Origin: Nitrobacter sp. Nb-311A | Lineage (GTDB): Bacteria > Pseudomonadota > Alphaproteobacteria > Rhizobiales > Xanthobacteraceae | Reading direction: 5' to 3' | DNA: 64,000 nt | Assembly (NCBI RefSeq): GCF_000152905.1 | Contig: NZ_AAMY01000004.1 | Span: 124,001-188,000, forward strand | In this document: positions 26,121 through 36,657 of the stretch, one piece after another | Layout of the letters: each line of letters opens with the position of its first letter | How positions within the stretch are numbered: the stretch's first letter is position 1 | Program-made: the position numbers and the translations under genes | The notes under the pieces: model-generated | What the model saw: the letters and a program-made list of their open reading frames with translations, nothing else | Databases searched by the model: none | What the model was told of the DNA's origin: nothing

Positions 26121-26933
26121 TCAGTCGTCGAAGTCCGAAAACAGGCCGCGCGAGCGATAGGGTCGCGGTGCATGGACCTGGGGTTGGTAAGGCTGCGCAT
26201 ACCCGTAATCTCTTTGATCGCCGTAGTAGTATTGCTGTCGTGGGGGGACGTTCTGCGCGCCGTATCGAGGACGATAACCGCGCGGAGCGGGATAGCGCTG
26301 ATCGTGCGAACTGCCGTCCGCCGGATAGATATAGCCGTCGTCGTCGCGAGTCGCAGCTTGCGGCTGCCAGCCAGGTGCGATCTGCCGAGGCGTCAGATCC
26401 ACGGGATTTCCCGCGGCATCGTAGGATTGATAGTTCGGCACCTGGTCGCGACGGGCGACATCAGTTTTCAGCTTGCCGCGTGGATGTCGCGCCAGCGCCA
26501 CGCGCGACGATCCGGTCAGTGTGACGGTGGTGTTGAGGACGCCTTCTTTCTTCACAAGAGAGAACAGGGTGCTGGCGTTGACGCGCGATATACGTACGCA
26601 ACCGTGCGAGACGGGGATGCCGAGGCTACCTTCGGAGAACGTGCCGTGGATGGCATGACCTATCTTGGTAAAGAAGATCGAGTGCGGCATCGGCGCGTCG
26701 TCAAACTCCTTCGAGAAATGGTTAGCTTCCATCCGGAAAGTCTGGAATTTACCGTTCGGAGTTTCGTGCGACGGATTACCGGTCGAGACCGGCCATTGAT
26801 AGCGCTCGACGCCATTGACGGAAACGATCATCTGCTGATTGTCCTTGTCCACCAGAATGGACACCTTTGCCTGGGCAACGCTACCAGCAATGAGAAACAG
26901 CAGAGTAGCAGCAGGAATAAAAATTTTACGCAT
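26121..26933 (-). CDS. L,D-transpeptidase (YkuD domain)
   Basis: A 270-residue exported protein. The signal peptide MRKIFIPAATLLFLIAGSVA is followed by the YkuD domain (residues 22-150), with ISTGNPSH-type turns and the catalytic motif HGTFSEGSLGIPVSHGCVRI (His and the nucleophile Cys of SHGCVR). The C-terminal 110 residues are low-complexity, rich in Tyr, Pro, Gln, Asp and Arg, as in other rhizobial members. It would form 3-3 peptidoglycan crosslinks or attach proteins to the wall in the periplasm. About 250 bases before it (25875-26120) show no gene. Confidence 0.92.
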   Translation of the reverse strand: MRKIFIPAATLLFLIAGSVAQAKVSILVDKDNQQMIVSVNGVERYQWPVSTGNPSHETPNGKFQTFRMEANHFSKEFDDAPMPHSIFFTKIGHAIHGTFSEGSLGIPVSHGCVRISRVNASTLFSLVKKEGVLNTTVTLTGSSRVALARHPRGKLKTDVARRDQVPNYQSYDAAGNPVDLTPRQIAPGWQPQAATRDDDGYIYPADGSSHDQRYPAPRGYRPRYGAQNVPPRQQYYYGDQRDYGYAQPYQPQVHAPRPYRSRGLFSDFDD

Positions 26934-27218
26934 TACCTAGGGCCTCGACTCCAGCCTACCGTTCCCGAGCTAATATAAATATGCGCTCAAAAAATAATAT
27001 GCGCTCAAGAAGATGTGCTTCCAATAGTGGGTTTGCGTCATCGTTAACTTACGAAGCGGCACAACCAAGGCGGGGAGGAAACGTCGGATGAAATAGGCTT
27101 GAAAAGCGCCGTGCGACGTCTGAGGAACTTCCGATAGGATAATGCGTTATATTTACCGCAAATCCAGCGATCACGGCCCGTTCAACGTTCCCCTTCAACC
27201 ATGAGGATAAAGATACCG

Positions 27219-27560
27219 ATGAGGACCAAAACCCTAGCATTGCCGATCGAATCGTCTTTCCGGTTGCGGATCGCGGTGGTCGCTGCTGCCGCAGCGCTGG
27301 CCCTGCTTTCCCTTCCGCATCAAGCGCATGCGCAGGGCGTCTTCGGCGGTATGGAGCGCGGTGCCAACCAGGGCGCGTACGAGGGTCATCGCGCGGCGGG
27401 GCCGGTGGGTGGCGCAATTGGCGGCGCGATTGGCGCTGGCGTCGGCGGTGCGGTCGGCGGAGTCAGAGGCGTGCTCGGCATTCCGGATCGGGGTCCCTAT
27501 CGGGGGCATCGATGCCGGGGCTATTGGAAGCGTGGGCATTTCCACTGCTATCGGCGTTGA
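27219..27560 (+). CDS. Exported glycine-zipper protein
   Basis: A 113-residue protein from ATG 27219 (MRTKTLALPIESSFRLRIAV), with GAGG 13-15 bases upstream; an ATG at 27201 is also possible. The hydrophobic export segment (RIAVVAAAAALALLSLPHQA, cut at AHA) is followed by a glycine zipper (GGAIGGAIGAGVGGAVGGVR), which often spans or associates with membranes. The tail is basic (HRCRGYWKRGHFHCYRR) and contains Cys, a common feature of rhizobial zipper proteins. Function unknown. Confidence 0.6.
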   Translation: MRTKTLALPIESSFRLRIAVVAAAAALALLSLPHQAHAQGVFGGMERGANQGAYEGHRAAGPVGGAIGGAIGAGVGGAVGGVRGVLGIPDRGPYRGHRCRGYWKRGHFHCYRR

Positions 27561-27632
27561 TTAAGAGTTTCCCTACGCGCAGACCGCGAGCCGGGTGAAA
27601 CCCGGCGCGGTCTGTGATTTGCAGAGGGGAGA

Positions 27633-28394
27633 TTAATTTTTGAGTCGATAGCCGCTTCGGAATATCCACGATACGACCAGCATGCAGGCTGCAAGAAAAC
27701 CGACTGTCATCCCAATACTCACGGACACGCTGACGTCAGCGATCTCGTAAAAACTCCACCGGAATCCGCTGATGAGGTAGACGACGGGATTGAACAGCGC
27801 GAGGGTTTGCCAAGTCTGCGGCAGCATGTTGATCGAATAAAAACTTCCTCCGAGAAATGTCAGCGGCGTGATGATCAACATCGGAATCATCTGCAATTTT
27901 TCGAAACCATCGGCCCAAATCCCGATGATGAAGCCGAACAGGCTGAAAGTCACCGAGGTAAGTAACAGAAAGGTCAGCATCCATATCGGGTGATGAATGT
28001 GCAATGGCACGAACAGGCCCGCGGTGGCCAGAATGATCAAACCCAGAATAATCGATTTGGTGGCGGCGGCTCCAACATAACCCAGCACGATCTCGAAATA
28101 GGAGACCGGCGCCGACAATATCTCGTAAATGGTGCCGATGAACTTCGGAAAGTAGATGCCGAACGATGCATTGGTAATGCTTTGAGTCAGTACCGACAGC
28201 ATTATAAGTCCCGGCACGATGAAAGTACCGTAACTGATGCCCTCGACCTCGGTGATGCGCGATCCGATCGCCGCGCCGAACACCACGAAATAAAGCGAGG
28301 TCGAGACCACCGGTGATACGATGCTTTGCAGCAGCGTGCGCCAGGTGCGCGCCATCTCAAATTTGTAGATCGCCTGCACGGCTCCGAAATTCAT
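27633..28394 (-). CDS. ABC-2 type transporter permease
   Basis: A 253-residue integral membrane protein with about six helices, among them [40 protein letters not shown] and [20 protein letters not shown], then [20 protein letters not shown] (the ABC-2 signature). It starts one base after the stop of the ATPase gene. Closest in layout to YadH of E. coli. The exported substrate is unknown. Confidence 0.92.
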   Translation of the reverse strand: MNFGAVQAIYKFEMARTWRTLLQSIVSPVVSTSLYFVVFGAAIGSRITEVEGISYGTFIVPGLIMLSVLTQSITNASFGIYFPKFIGTIYEILSAPVSYFEIVLGYVGAAATKSIILGLIILATAGLFVPLHIHHPIWMLTFLLLTSVTFSLFGFIIGIWADGFEKLQMIPMLIITPLTFLGGSFYSINMLPQTWQTLALFNPVVYLISGFRWSFYEIADVSVSVSIGMTVGFLAACMLVVSWIFRSGYRLKN

Positions 28395-28395
28395 G

Positions 28396-29316
28396 TCAGG
28401 TCCTTACAAGGCTGACGAAGATCTCTTCCAGAGAACTTTGTGTAGTGTCGAGGTCGGAAAACCTGATACCCGCGGCACGAAGATCGCCCAGCAGGCTGGT
28501 GATTCCGGTGTGTTCGCTTCGGGTGTCATAGGTGTAGATGAGTTCGCCGCCATCTGCGGCGAGTTCGAGGTTGTAAGCTGCCAGCGTTGCTGGGACGATG
28601 TCGATCCTGCTTTGCAAATGGAGTTTCAATCGCTTTTTGCCGAGTTTCTGCATCAGTGCGGCTTTTTTCTCGACGAGAATGATCTCGCCTTTGTTGATGA
28701 CGCCGACCCGGTCCGCCATTTCTTCAGCCTCTTCGATGTAATGCGTCGTCAAGATGATCGTGACGCCGGAGGCTCGCAGCGCGCGCACCACGTCCCACAT
28801 CGCTTTTCGCAATTCGACATCGACGCCGGCCGTGGGCTCGTCGAGAAACAGTACCTGCGGCTCGTGCGAAAGCGCCTTCGCAATCATCACGCGCCGCTTC
28901 ATGCCGCCCGACAACGTGACGATCTTGTTGTCTTTTTTGTCCCACAAGGAGAGATCCTTCAGGACCTTTTCAATATAAGCCGGGTTTCTGGGCTTTCCGA
29001 ACAGCCCGCGGCTGAAACTGACGGTCGCCCAGACCGTTTCGAACGCATCGGTATGCAGCTCCTGCGGAACCAGGCCGATCATCGCGCGGGTCGCCCGATA
29101 GTCGCGGCGGATGTCCCGACCGTCGACCAGCACCTGACCGGCGGACGGATTGGTGATGCCGCAGATGATGCTGATGAGCGTTGTCTTGCCGGCGCCGTTG
29201 GGGCCGAGCAGCGCGAAGATTTCGCCCCGCTTGATATCGAGGTCGATACCCTTCAGTGCCTTGAATCCGGACGCGTAAGCCTTCGACAAACCGGAAATGG
29301 ATATCATGGACGACAT
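28396..29316 (-). CDS. ABC transporter ATP-binding protein (YadG-like exporter)
   Basis: A 306-residue protein. Walker [17 protein letters not shown] (about 40-55), Q-loop GLVPQE, signature [20 protein letters not shown], Walker [13 protein letters not shown] and the H-loop [14 protein letters not shown]. The C-terminal 70 residues form the extension typical of the CcmA/YadG type exporters. It is the first gene of a two-gene operon with the permease at 27633-28394. A later start at 29307 ([14 protein letters not shown]) is possible. Confidence 0.93.
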   Translation of the reverse strand: MSSMISISGLSKAYASGFKALKGIDLDIKRGEIFALLGPNGAGKTTLISIICGITNPSAGQVLVDGRDIRRDYRATRAMIGLVPQELHTDAFETVWATVSFSRGLFGKPRNPAYIEKVLKDLSLWDKKDNKIVTLSGGMKRRVMIAKALSHEPQVLFLDEPTAGVDVELRKAMWDVVRALRASGVTIILTTHYIEEAEEMADRVGVINKGEIILVEKKAALMQKLGKKRLKLHLQSRIDIVPATLAAYNLELAADGGELIYTYDTRSEHTGITSLLGDLRAAGIRFSDLDTTQSSLEEIFVSLVRT

Positions 29317-29442
29317 GCGAGGCTTGATGCGCTGTAAGCGGGTGGAGAGGAACGAAGAGAGAGATGATATCGAGGCCGAATGGCGGGACGATGGTGAATG
29401 CAGGTCAACAGATAGGAGTGCAGGCGGCGGTTCGCAATTCGG

Positions 29443-31887
29443 TCACACCCGCTCGACGAAGCTATCGACTACCTTTTTCTCGCCGGCTTTTTCAAAGGCG
29501 ATGGTCAGCTTGTTTCCATCGATCCTTGCGACTTGCCCGTAGCCGAATTTTTGATGAAAGACCCGGTCGCCCAATGAGAATTCGGAGTCCGAGCCCGTGG
29601 ATCTCGCGATCAATTCTCCTTCGATGATCAACGGCGCACGCTTCGACTGCGATCGGTTCGCATTGTAGGGCATGCCTGCCTCATTGAACCCGCCCCGGCC
29701 GCGATTGGCCTGCGCGCGTTGCCAGCCGGGCGTCGCATAGCTCGATCCGAACGACTCGACGTTGTCGAAACGAGAGGGGCCGTAACCGCCCGATCCGCCC
29801 CAGCCCGACCCGCCTTTCGATTCCATGATCTCGACATTCTGCGCCGGCAGTTCGTCGAGAAAGCGGGACGGGATCGTGGTCGACCACGAGCCGTGGATGC
29901 GGCGATTGGTGGCGAAGTAAAGTTTTGCGCGTCGGCGCGCCCGTGTCAGCCCCACGTGTGCGAGGCGGCGCTCCTCTTCGAGACCGGCGCGTCCTTGCTC
30001 GTCCAGCGCACGTTGATGGGGAAACAGACCTTCTTCCCAGCCTGGGAGGAAGACAGTATCGAATTCGAGCCCCTTGGCGGAATGCAGAGTCATCACCGAG
30101 ACGGCATCCTCGTCCGCGGCGCCGTCGCGATCCATCACCAGAGAGATATGTTCGAGGAAGCCTTGCAGGTTCTCGAACTCTTCCATCGAGCGTATCAGCT
30201 CTTTCAGGTTCTCCAGGCGGCCCGCGGCGTCGGCCGAGCGGTCCTTTTGCCACATCTCGGTGTAGCCGCTCTCGTCCAGCACGATTTCGGCAAGTTCGGT
30301 ATGCCGCATGGACTCCCGCTGCAAGCGCCAGCGGTCGAAGCTCTCGAGCAAGGCGCGCAGCGATCCGCGCGCTTTCGGTTTCATCTCGTCGGTTTCGACA
30401 ACGGCGCGGGCGGCTTCGCTGAGCGGGATCTGCCGCTTTCGCGCGATCCCATGCAGCATCTGGACGGTGGCGTCGCCCAGACCACGTTTCGGCACATTGA
30501 CGATGCGTTCGAAGGCAAGATCATCGGCCGGCGAGTTGATGAGGCGCAGATAAGCAAGCGCGTCACGGATTTCGGCGCGCTCGTAGAAGCGCGGACCGCC
30601 GATGACGCGATAGGGCAGGCCAAGCGTGACGAAGCGGTCTTCAAACTCGCGCATCTGGAATGAGGCGCGCACCAGAATTGCAATCTCGTTCAGTTTTTCG
30701 CCGGCGCGCTGGAGCTGTTCGATTTCCTCGCCGATGGCACGGGCTTCCTCCTCGGAATCCCAGGAGCCGGTGACGGTGACCTTCTCGCCGTCGATATCCT
30801 CGGTGCGCAACGTCTTGCCGAGCCTGCCTTCATTATGCGCGATCAGGTGGGAGGCGGCGGCGAGGATATGGCCGGTCGAGCGATAGTTGCGCTCCAGCCG
30901 GATCACCTTGGCGCCTGAAAAATCGTGCTCGAAGCGCAGGATGTTATCCACCTCGGCGCCGCGCCAGCCGTAGATCGACTGGTCGTCGTCGCCGACGCAG
31001 CAGATGTTTTTGGACCGGGCCGTGCGCGCGTCCGGACCCTCTTCCGCAGAGGGAACCGGAAAAAGCGCGGGTGCTGAAGGAGGCGTCTGCGACAGCAATC
31101 GCAGCCACAGATATTGAGCGACGTTTGTATCTTGATACTCGTCGACAAGGATGAATTTGAAGCGATTCTGGTATTGCCGCAGCACGTCCGGATGCTCACG
31201 GAACAGCCGGATGTTCTCAAGCAGCAGATCGCCGAAGTCCGCTGCATTGAGGATTTTCAACCGTGCCTGGTAGGCGGCGTAAAGTTTGCCGCCACGACCA
31301 TTGCCGAATACGGAGGCTTCGCCCGGCGGCACCTGCGCGGGCGTCAGTCCACGGTTCTTCCAGCCGTCGATCAATCCGGCCAGCATCCGCGCGGGCCAGC
31401 GTTTGTCGTCGATGTTGTCGGCCTGCAGAAGCTGTTTGAGCAGACGGATCTGGTCGTCGACATCGAGAATCGTGAAGTTGGATTTGAGTTGCACCAGCTC
31501 GGCATGAACACGCAGGATCCGGCCCGCAATGGAATGAAAGGTGCCGAGCCACGGCATACCTTCGACTGATTGTCCGAGCATCTGGCCGAGACGGTGCTTC
31601 ATCTCGCGCGCAGCCTTATTGGTGAAGGTGACCGACAGGACTTCGCCGGGGCGGGCGCGGCCCTGGCTGAGGATATGCGCAATGCGGGTCGTCAGCACGC
31701 GGGTCTTGCCGGTGCCCGCGCCGGCCAGCACCAGAACCGGTCCGTCCAGCGTTTCCACGGCCTCGCGCTGCTCCGGATTGAGCCCGCTCAGATAGCGTGG
31801 CGCTGCCGCGGCCCGCGCGGCGATGCCGCCGGCGGCAGGCCGGTGCTCGGAAACGTGGCTATGGATCAGTCTGCTCGGCTCGGTCAT
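29443..31887 (-). CDS. uvrD: UvrD/PcrA-type DNA helicase
   Basis: An 814-residue SF1A helicase. ATG 31887 (MTEPSRLIHSHVSEHRP) has GGGGAGAG upstream. Motifs: LNPEQREAVE, Walker A VLVLAGAGTGKTRVLTTRIA, LVDEYQDTNVAQYLWLRL (motif II), VGDDDQSIYGWRGAEV (motif III), RLERNYRSTG (motif IV), VMTLHSAKGLEFDTVFLPGW (motif V), and VGLTRARRRAKLYFA (motif VI). The C-terminal 50 residues have the Tudor-like RNA polymerase-binding domain (LGDRVFHQKFGYGQVARIDG). Roles known for the family are nucleotide excision and mismatch repair and transcription-coupled repair. Confidence 0.96.
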   Translation of the reverse strand: MTEPSRLIHSHVSEHRPAAGGIAARAAAAPRYLSGLNPEQREAVETLDGPVLVLAGAGTGKTRVLTTRIAHILSQGRARPGEVLSVTFTNKAAREMKHRLGQMLGQSVEGMPWLGTFHSIAGRILRVHAELVQLKSNFTILDVDDQIRLLKQLLQADNIDDKRWPARMLAGLIDGWKNRGLTPAQVPPGEASVFGNGRGGKLYAAYQARLKILNAADFGDLLLENIRLFREHPDVLRQYQNRFKFILVDEYQDTNVAQYLWLRLLSQTPPSAPALFPVPSAEEGPDARTARSKNICCVGDDDQSIYGWRGAEVDNILRFEHDFSGAKVIRLERNYRSTGHILAAASHLIAHNEGRLGKTLRTEDIDGEKVTVTGSWDSEEEARAIGEEIEQLQRAGEKLNEIAILVRASFQMREFEDRFVTLGLPYRVIGGPRFYERAEIRDALAYLRLINSPADDLAFERIVNVPKRGLGDATVQMLHGIARKRQIPLSEAARAVVETDEMKPKARGSLRALLESFDRWRLQRESMRHTELAEIVLDESGYTEMWQKDRSADAAGRLENLKELIRSMEEFENLQGFLEHISLVMDRDGAADEDAVSVMTLHSAKGLEFDTVFLPGWEEGLFPHQRALDEQGRAGLEEERRLAHVGLTRARRRAKLYFATNRRIHGSWSTTIPSRFLDELPAQNVEIMESKGGSGWGGSGGYGPSRFDNVESFGSSYATPGWQRAQANRGRGGFNEAGMPYNANRSQSKRAPLIIEGELIARSTGSDSEFSLGDRVFHQKFGYGQVARIDGNKLTIAFEKAGEKKVVDSFVERV

Positions 31888-32154
31888 GCGAATCGTCTCT
31901 CCCCACGATGACACCACTGGTCGGCGAAGGGGAGCCCTCTTAGGCGGATTAGGAATATATAGTGCGACGCGCTTCGTAACGTTTTTTCTGCGTCCTGGCC
32001 AAGAATGATCGCCGTAGCGCTCGGCGTTTTGTTCCCAGAAACCCGTTCATTTTCAGAACTTTCTCGCACAGAGCTGCGGGGAACCATTGTTCCGGTGACG
32101 GATTGTTTTTTTGAAGTCACGCGCTAAGCGCGCAGGAAAAGCGGAGGCCAAGCC

Positions 32155-32328
32155 ATGTTCAACTGGGTAGTGACGTTCCTGGTCATTGCATTGATTGCTG
32201 GCGTTTTGGGCTTTGGAGGTATCGCTGGCGCCTCCATCGAAATCGCCAAGATCATCTTCTTCGTTGCTCTTATCCTGTTGTTGGTCTCGGCAGTGATCGG
32301 GTTGTTGCGCGGCAGGCCCCGCGTATAG
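32155..32328 (+). CDS. DUF1328 (YtjA-type) small membrane protein
   Basis: A 57-residue protein with GGAGG upstream of ATG 32155. Two helices: [20 protein letters not shown], with the conserved [13 protein letters not shown] between, and [20 protein letters not shown]. The sequence matches DUF1328 throughout. Its stop at 32328 is followed by an inverted repeat AGGGCATC...GATGCCCT (32343-32374). Function unknown; members are often stress-induced. Confidence 0.9.
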   Translation: MFNWVVTFLVIALIAGVLGFGGIAGASIEIAKIIFFVALILLLVSAVIGLLRGRPRV

Positions 32329-32657
32329 CGCGCGGGGTTATGAAGGGCATCACGATTTTCTGACAGATGCCCTCTGGATGCGGGATGGAGCTTTTGGAGC
32401 GTTGACCGGCTTATGGAACGGGTTCAGTGGACTCCCATGCCATCCTTTCGCAAGGGCGCTGCCGTTTCAGGGGTGACGCCTGACCGCCGTCCCGCTGCGA
32501 CTTTTGCCACAGTTGATATTACTATAACGATGCTGGCACTCGTTTAGTGTGCTCGCCACGTCCCGGGACCGAAGCTGCAATCTTTGGAACCCGGTCGTGA
32601 CTTGCTGAACACGCACGCGGAAGCGGAACTCAAATTTGCGAGTCAGAGGGGGACACC
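32329..32657. other. Intergenic region, no gene seen
   Basis: Holds the inverted repeat at 32343-32374 (7-8 bp arms, no T tract) and otherwise nothing that I can identify. The AsmA gene follows. Confidence 0.5.
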
Positions 32658-35600
32658 GTGCAGACGACGCTGCTCGGCCTGGCGATCACACTCATCGTTG
32701 CGCTCATCGCCGCGCTGATCGGGCCGCATTTCATCGACTGGAACCATTTTCGCTCCCAGTTCGAGACAGAGGCGGCGCGCGTGATCGGCGCGCCGGTGCG
32801 AGTCGCAGGTGGGATCGACGCCCGGATGCTGCCGTCGCCATCCTTGCGGCTTGAGTCGGTACTGGTTGGAAGTCCGAACGATCCGGGGAAGGTTCACGCG
32901 GACGTTCTCGCCGTCGAGTTCAGCCTGGGTTCGCTGATGCGCGGCGAGTGGCGCGCAACCGAATTGACGATTAACGGCGTTGCGCTCGACCTTGGCCTCA
33001 ATGAGAGAGGACAGTTGGAGTGGCCCCTGTCGTTCAATTTCGGCTCGCTTTCCGTTGATCAGTTAAATCTCACGGGCCGCGTAGCGTTTCATGATGCTGC
33101 CAGCCGCAGTACTTTAGAATTGAACGACGTCGCTTTCAGCGGTGGGGTGCGGCCATCGGGAGCGTCCGTGCGCGGTGACGGCAATTTCGTGTTGTCAGGA
33201 ACGCGCTATCCTTTCCAAATTTCGTTCGCACAGGCGGGTGTGGGAAACGCCAGCCGTGTTCATGTCGCGATCGATCCGGGAACGCATGCCGAGTTCACCG
33301 GTGTCGATGGCATGTTGTCATTCGACGAGCAGACTCCGCGTTTCGACGGCACCGTGAAACTCGCAGGAGCGGGAGAACCCGCCAATAAAAACCCTTCGGG
33401 CTTCCCCGCTCAAAGACCATGGCGTGTATCGGCCAAGGTCAAGGCCGATCCGAAAGGTGCGCGGCTTGGGCAGATCGATGTCAGTTACGGTAAGGACGAT
33501 TCTGCACTGAGGCTTACAGGTGAAGGAGACATTCGTTTTGGCTCGTTGCCCCGGCTCCGCGCTACATTGTCCGCACCTCAACTCGACGCCGATCGCCTGC
33601 GTGCCAAGGATCGCAACCCGCCCGCAAAGCTGTTGCAGGCATTGCAACGTTATCTAACAAAAATCCCGAAACCACGGCTCGCCGCCGACATCAAGATCGG
33701 GGTCGACCGGATCATGCTGGGCGACCGCCCGATACAAGATTTCGGCGCTGACTTGCGCAGCGACGCTACCTCATGGGCGATCAGCCGGCTGGAATTCGAC
33801 GCTCCCGGCGCCACACGTGTGGCCGTTGACGGTGAAATCCTGAAGCCCGGATCTTCGCCGCGGCTCAACGGGACAGTCGATCTTGACTCGTCCGATCCCG
33901 ATACTTTCATGGCATGGCTGCGAGGCCGTGGCGAAGTCGCCCATCCACATCGAAAGCCGCTGCGTGTGCAGGGCAAATTGACAGTCGAGCCAGGCCAGAT
34001 TGTCTTCGAACAGCTCAAGGCAGATATCGAGGGTGGCAGCGTCGAAGGGCGGCTGGCGTTTGTCGATTTGACGGCGGAGAACGGTGGGCGGGCCGAAGCT
34101 GAACTCAAGGCGGATCGTCTCGATCTCGATGCGGCGGCGAGCTTGGTGCGCGCGGCGACACCGCAAGGCGGTTGGTCCGGGGAAGGACGACTGTCCTTGA
34201 ATGTTGCGCACGCTATGTCGACGGCACAGGAACTGGGTCCGTTTCTCGCTGAGCTGAGTTACGGGCCAGTGGCGATCTCTCTCGAACAATTGAAAATCGG
34301 CTCTTCCGGCGGCCTCATGATCGATGGCTCCGGTGCATTCGACCGTGTCAATACGACCGGGAAGTTATCGTTGAATGCGACATCAGAGTCGGTTGCGCCG
34401 ATGGCGAGCTTGATTGCTCCGCTCGCACCGAGTGTCGCGGCGCGCCTCAATGCGATACCCGCGACTGCGGGGGCTGCCCAGCTTCATCTCGCGCTCAACG
34501 TTGCTAAGAGCCCTGTCGATAAAAAGAAGGCAGATGCCAGCGCGAAACTCAACGTCGATCTTCCGCAACTTAAAGGCTCACTGTCGCTGGATGCAGCGCC
34601 TTTGCTTGCGGCAGTGCGCGCCGCCGACTTTGATGCATTGTCACACAGCGAGCTGACGCTTCGGACGAAGCTGACGTCGGAGCGCGGCGGGGGCGTGCCG
34701 ATGTTGCTGGGTCTCGACCGCGTCATCGCGATTGCGAACCAGTCCGTACTGGAAGCTACAGCGACGGGAGCATGGCGTGCTCCGGTCCGGCTGAATGCGA
34801 GAATGTCGGGACCCGATCTCGATGCCGCAATAAAAGGAACGGCGGAGCCGTGGTCTTCGGATCGAAAGGCCGATCTCAATCTCACAGTTCATCGCGTCGG
34901 TTTCAAGCTGCTCTCGAAACTTCAGTCGTCTGGCTCCGATGCTCAGGGGGCCAGGCTGTCGTCGCGTGTCACGCTGGCTGGCGACAAGTTGATCTTCAGC
35001 GATCTCGATAGCGCGATCGGTGATTCCCGTATGCGCGGGCATGTTACGGTCGTTCTGGGCAATGAGAATCACCTCGAAGGTGAACTCGGAATCAACACGC
35101 TCGATCTGGCGACGGCGTTCGGCCTCGCAGTCGGCGCTGCCGGGCGTGATCCGGCCGAGCCGTTGAGCGTCGGCCTGCCGGAAGGTTGGCGCGTTCAGCT
35201 CGCTTTTGCAGCGCTACGCGGGACGCTGCCGGGAAACGTTGAATTGAGACCCGTCAGCGGCGTTGTCAAAGGGGACGGTCATTCCCTGACGTTTGATGCG
35301 ATGAAAGCGAAAATCGGAGATGGCGACGCCACGGCAAACCTCCATGTTCGGCAGACCGTCGAAGGCGTTGCCTTGAATGCGGCCGTTCAGTTCACCAACG
35401 TCGAGGGTTCAGCATTGCAATACGGCGCACTTGCGATGCCTGCCGGTCGTACCTCGGCGCGCATCACACTCGCCAGTCAGGGTCGCAGCGCCTCGGCGAT
35501 GGTGGGAGCGCTATCCGGCGACGGGGTGGTCACGCTCGATCATGCGCGAATTTCAGGGCTTGATCCTCACCTGTTCGGCGTCGCGATCAATAGCGCCGTC

Positions 35601-36263
35601 GAGGCGGGATTCAGCGACGCTAAATTGCAGGGGATCGTAGAGCGGTCTCTGTCCGCTGGCCCACTGTCAGTCGCATCGGCGCAAATTCCGTTCACGGTGA
35701 GGAATGGCCGTTTGCGCGTCAGTCCAACCTCGCTGGATGGGGACGGCGCGCAGGCGATCGTCTCCGGCGGTTATGACATCACGGCGGATCAAGTCGATAT
35801 CCGCGCCGGGCTTACTTCGACCTCGGCCGGGTCTGCCAACGATCGTCCGGAAGTTCAGATATTCGCAGCTGGACCGCCCCAGGACATACACCGGACTATT
35901 GACGTCGCGGCGTTGTCCTCATGGCTTGCGGTGAGGTCGATCGATCGCGAAACCCGCAAACTCGACTCGATCGAGCAAAGCCTGGAGCGGCCAGCGGTCG
36001 TTTCGCCGGCGCCGGCGTCATTTCAGGCCAGGCCGTCGGATCTTTCTGCTGATATACCGGCGACGGACGCCGCGCTCGTCACTCATGCTCCACTACCAAG
36101 GCGAAATCCTCGGCGGTTCGCGGCAAGATATCGGATGACTATCCCGCTACCGTCTTCGCGTCCGGCGGCCGCCCACGCATCCCGTGCACCGCCGGCGCTG
36201 CCGGTTGCGCGCTTGCCGGTGGAGACCCAGCTCGTAGCACCCGGGCCTGTCCGCCGCCGCTAA
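32658..36263 (+). CDS. Giant AsmA-family protein
   Basis: A 1201-residue protein starting at GTG 32658 with AGAGGGGG upstream. One N-terminal membrane helix (LGLAITLIVALIAALIGPHF) anchors a long periplasmic beta-rich part. The start resembles AsmA: DWNHFRSQFETEAARVIGAP, then VRVAGGIDARMLPSPSLRLE. Repeated strands (ELTINGVALDL, KLSLNATSES, VTLDHARISGLDPHLFG) fit the repeating-groove proteins AsmA/TamB/YhdP that are linked to phospholipid traffic to the outer membrane. The C-terminal 120 residues are Pro/Ala/Arg-rich and probably disordered. It stands alone. Confidence 0.85.
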   Translation: MQTTLLGLAITLIVALIAALIGPHFIDWNHFRSQFETEAARVIGAPVRVAGGIDARMLPSPSLRLESVLVGSPNDPGKVHADVLAVEFSLGSLMRGEWRATELTINGVALDLGLNERGQLEWPLSFNFGSLSVDQLNLTGRVAFHDAASRSTLELNDVAFSGGVRPSGASVRGDGNFVLSGTRYPFQISFAQAGVGNASRVHVAIDPGTHAEFTGVDGMLSFDEQTPRFDGTVKLAGAGEPANKNPSGFPAQRPWRVSAKVKADPKGARLGQIDVSYGKDDSALRLTGEGDIRFGSLPRLRATLSAPQLDADRLRAKDRNPPAKLLQALQRYLTKIPKPRLAADIKIGVDRIMLGDRPIQDFGADLRSDATSWAISRLEFDAPGATRVAVDGEILKPGSSPRLNGTVDLDSSDPDTFMAWLRGRGEVAHPHRKPLRVQGKLTVEPGQIVFEQLKADIEGGSVEGRLAFVDLTAENGGRAEAELKADRLDLDAAASLVRAATPQGGWSGEGRLSLNVAHAMSTAQELGPFLAELSYGPVAISLEQLKIGSSGGLMIDGSGAFDRVNTTGKLSLNATSESVAPMASLIAPLAPSVAARLNAIPATAGAAQLHLALNVAKSPVDKKKADASAKLNVDLPQLKGSLSLDAAPLLAAVRAADFDALSHSELTLRTKLTSERGGGVPMLLGLDRVIAIANQSVLEATATGAWRAPVRLNARMSGPDLDAAIKGTAEPWSSDRKADLNLTVHRVGFKLLSKLQSSGSDAQGARLSSRVTLAGDKLIFSDLDSAIGDSRMRGHVTVVLGNENHLEGELGINTLDLATAFGLAVGAAGRDPAEPLSVGLPEGWRVQLAFAALRGTLPGNVELRPVSGVVKGDGHSLTFDAMKAKIGDGDATANLHVRQTVEGVALNAAVQFTNVEGSALQYGALAMPAGRTSARITLASQGRSASAMVGALSGDGVVTLDHARISGLDPHLFGVAINSAVEAGFSDAKLQGIVERSLSAGPLSVASAQIPFTVRNGRLRVSPTSLDGDGAQAIVSGGYDITADQVDIRAGLTSTSAGSANDRPEVQIFAAGPPQDIHRTIDVAALSSWLAVRSIDRETRKLDSIEQSLERPAVVSPAPASFQARPSDLSADIPATDAALVTHAPLPRRNPRRFAARYRMTIPLPSSRPAAAHASRAPPALPVARLPVETQLVAPGPVRRR

Positions 36264-36324
36264 GGCCGCATGCGCCGGAGGAATGAACCGGGTGTCTCCT
36301 CGTGAGGAGCTGAAAGTACCGAAA

Positions 36325-36657
36325 CTATTTCGAGCCAAACGGAGCAAGCTGCGTTGAAGGTGCTTGCCGCTCGCCGATGAACATGGTGCGTGCCGCTCGC
36401 GTGCGAAAATGCTCGAGGACGTACAGACGGATCGCCGAAGACAAGTTGCCGGTTCTGCGATTGGTATCGATTGTAGCAATTTGTGTGGAAAGGCTTATGC
36501 CCCGCCGTGTCGCGATATCCTTCAGACTTGTCCAGAATGCATCTTCGAGGCTGACGCTGGTCTTGTGACCACCGACGACCACTGATCGTTTAACAACTGC
36601 ATATTCGCGTAATAGACCCGGCTCTCCGCGGCGGTCACCGCTTTCGTCGTTCTGCAT
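36325..36657 (-). CDS. RHH_4 ribbon-helix-helix protein (paralogue 1)
   Basis: A 110-residue protein from ATG 36657 (MQNDESGDRRGEPGLLREYA); GGAGG lies 5 bases upstream, so the longer frame to 36900 is not used. The RHH core is VKRSVVVGGHKTSVSLEDAF (first strand and helix) and LKDIATRRGISLSTQIATID, then NLSSAIRLYVLEHFRTRA. The N-terminal arm is longer than in paralogue 2, and the tail differs. It is about 68% similar over the core to the gene at 37050-37301, and its own start lies 392 bases away. Confidence 0.8.
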   Translation of the reverse strand: MQNDESGDRRGEPGLLREYAVVKRSVVVGGHKTSVSLEDAFWTSLKDIATRRGISLSTQIATIDTNRRTGNLSSAIRLYVLEHFRTRAARTMFIGERQAPSTQLAPFGSK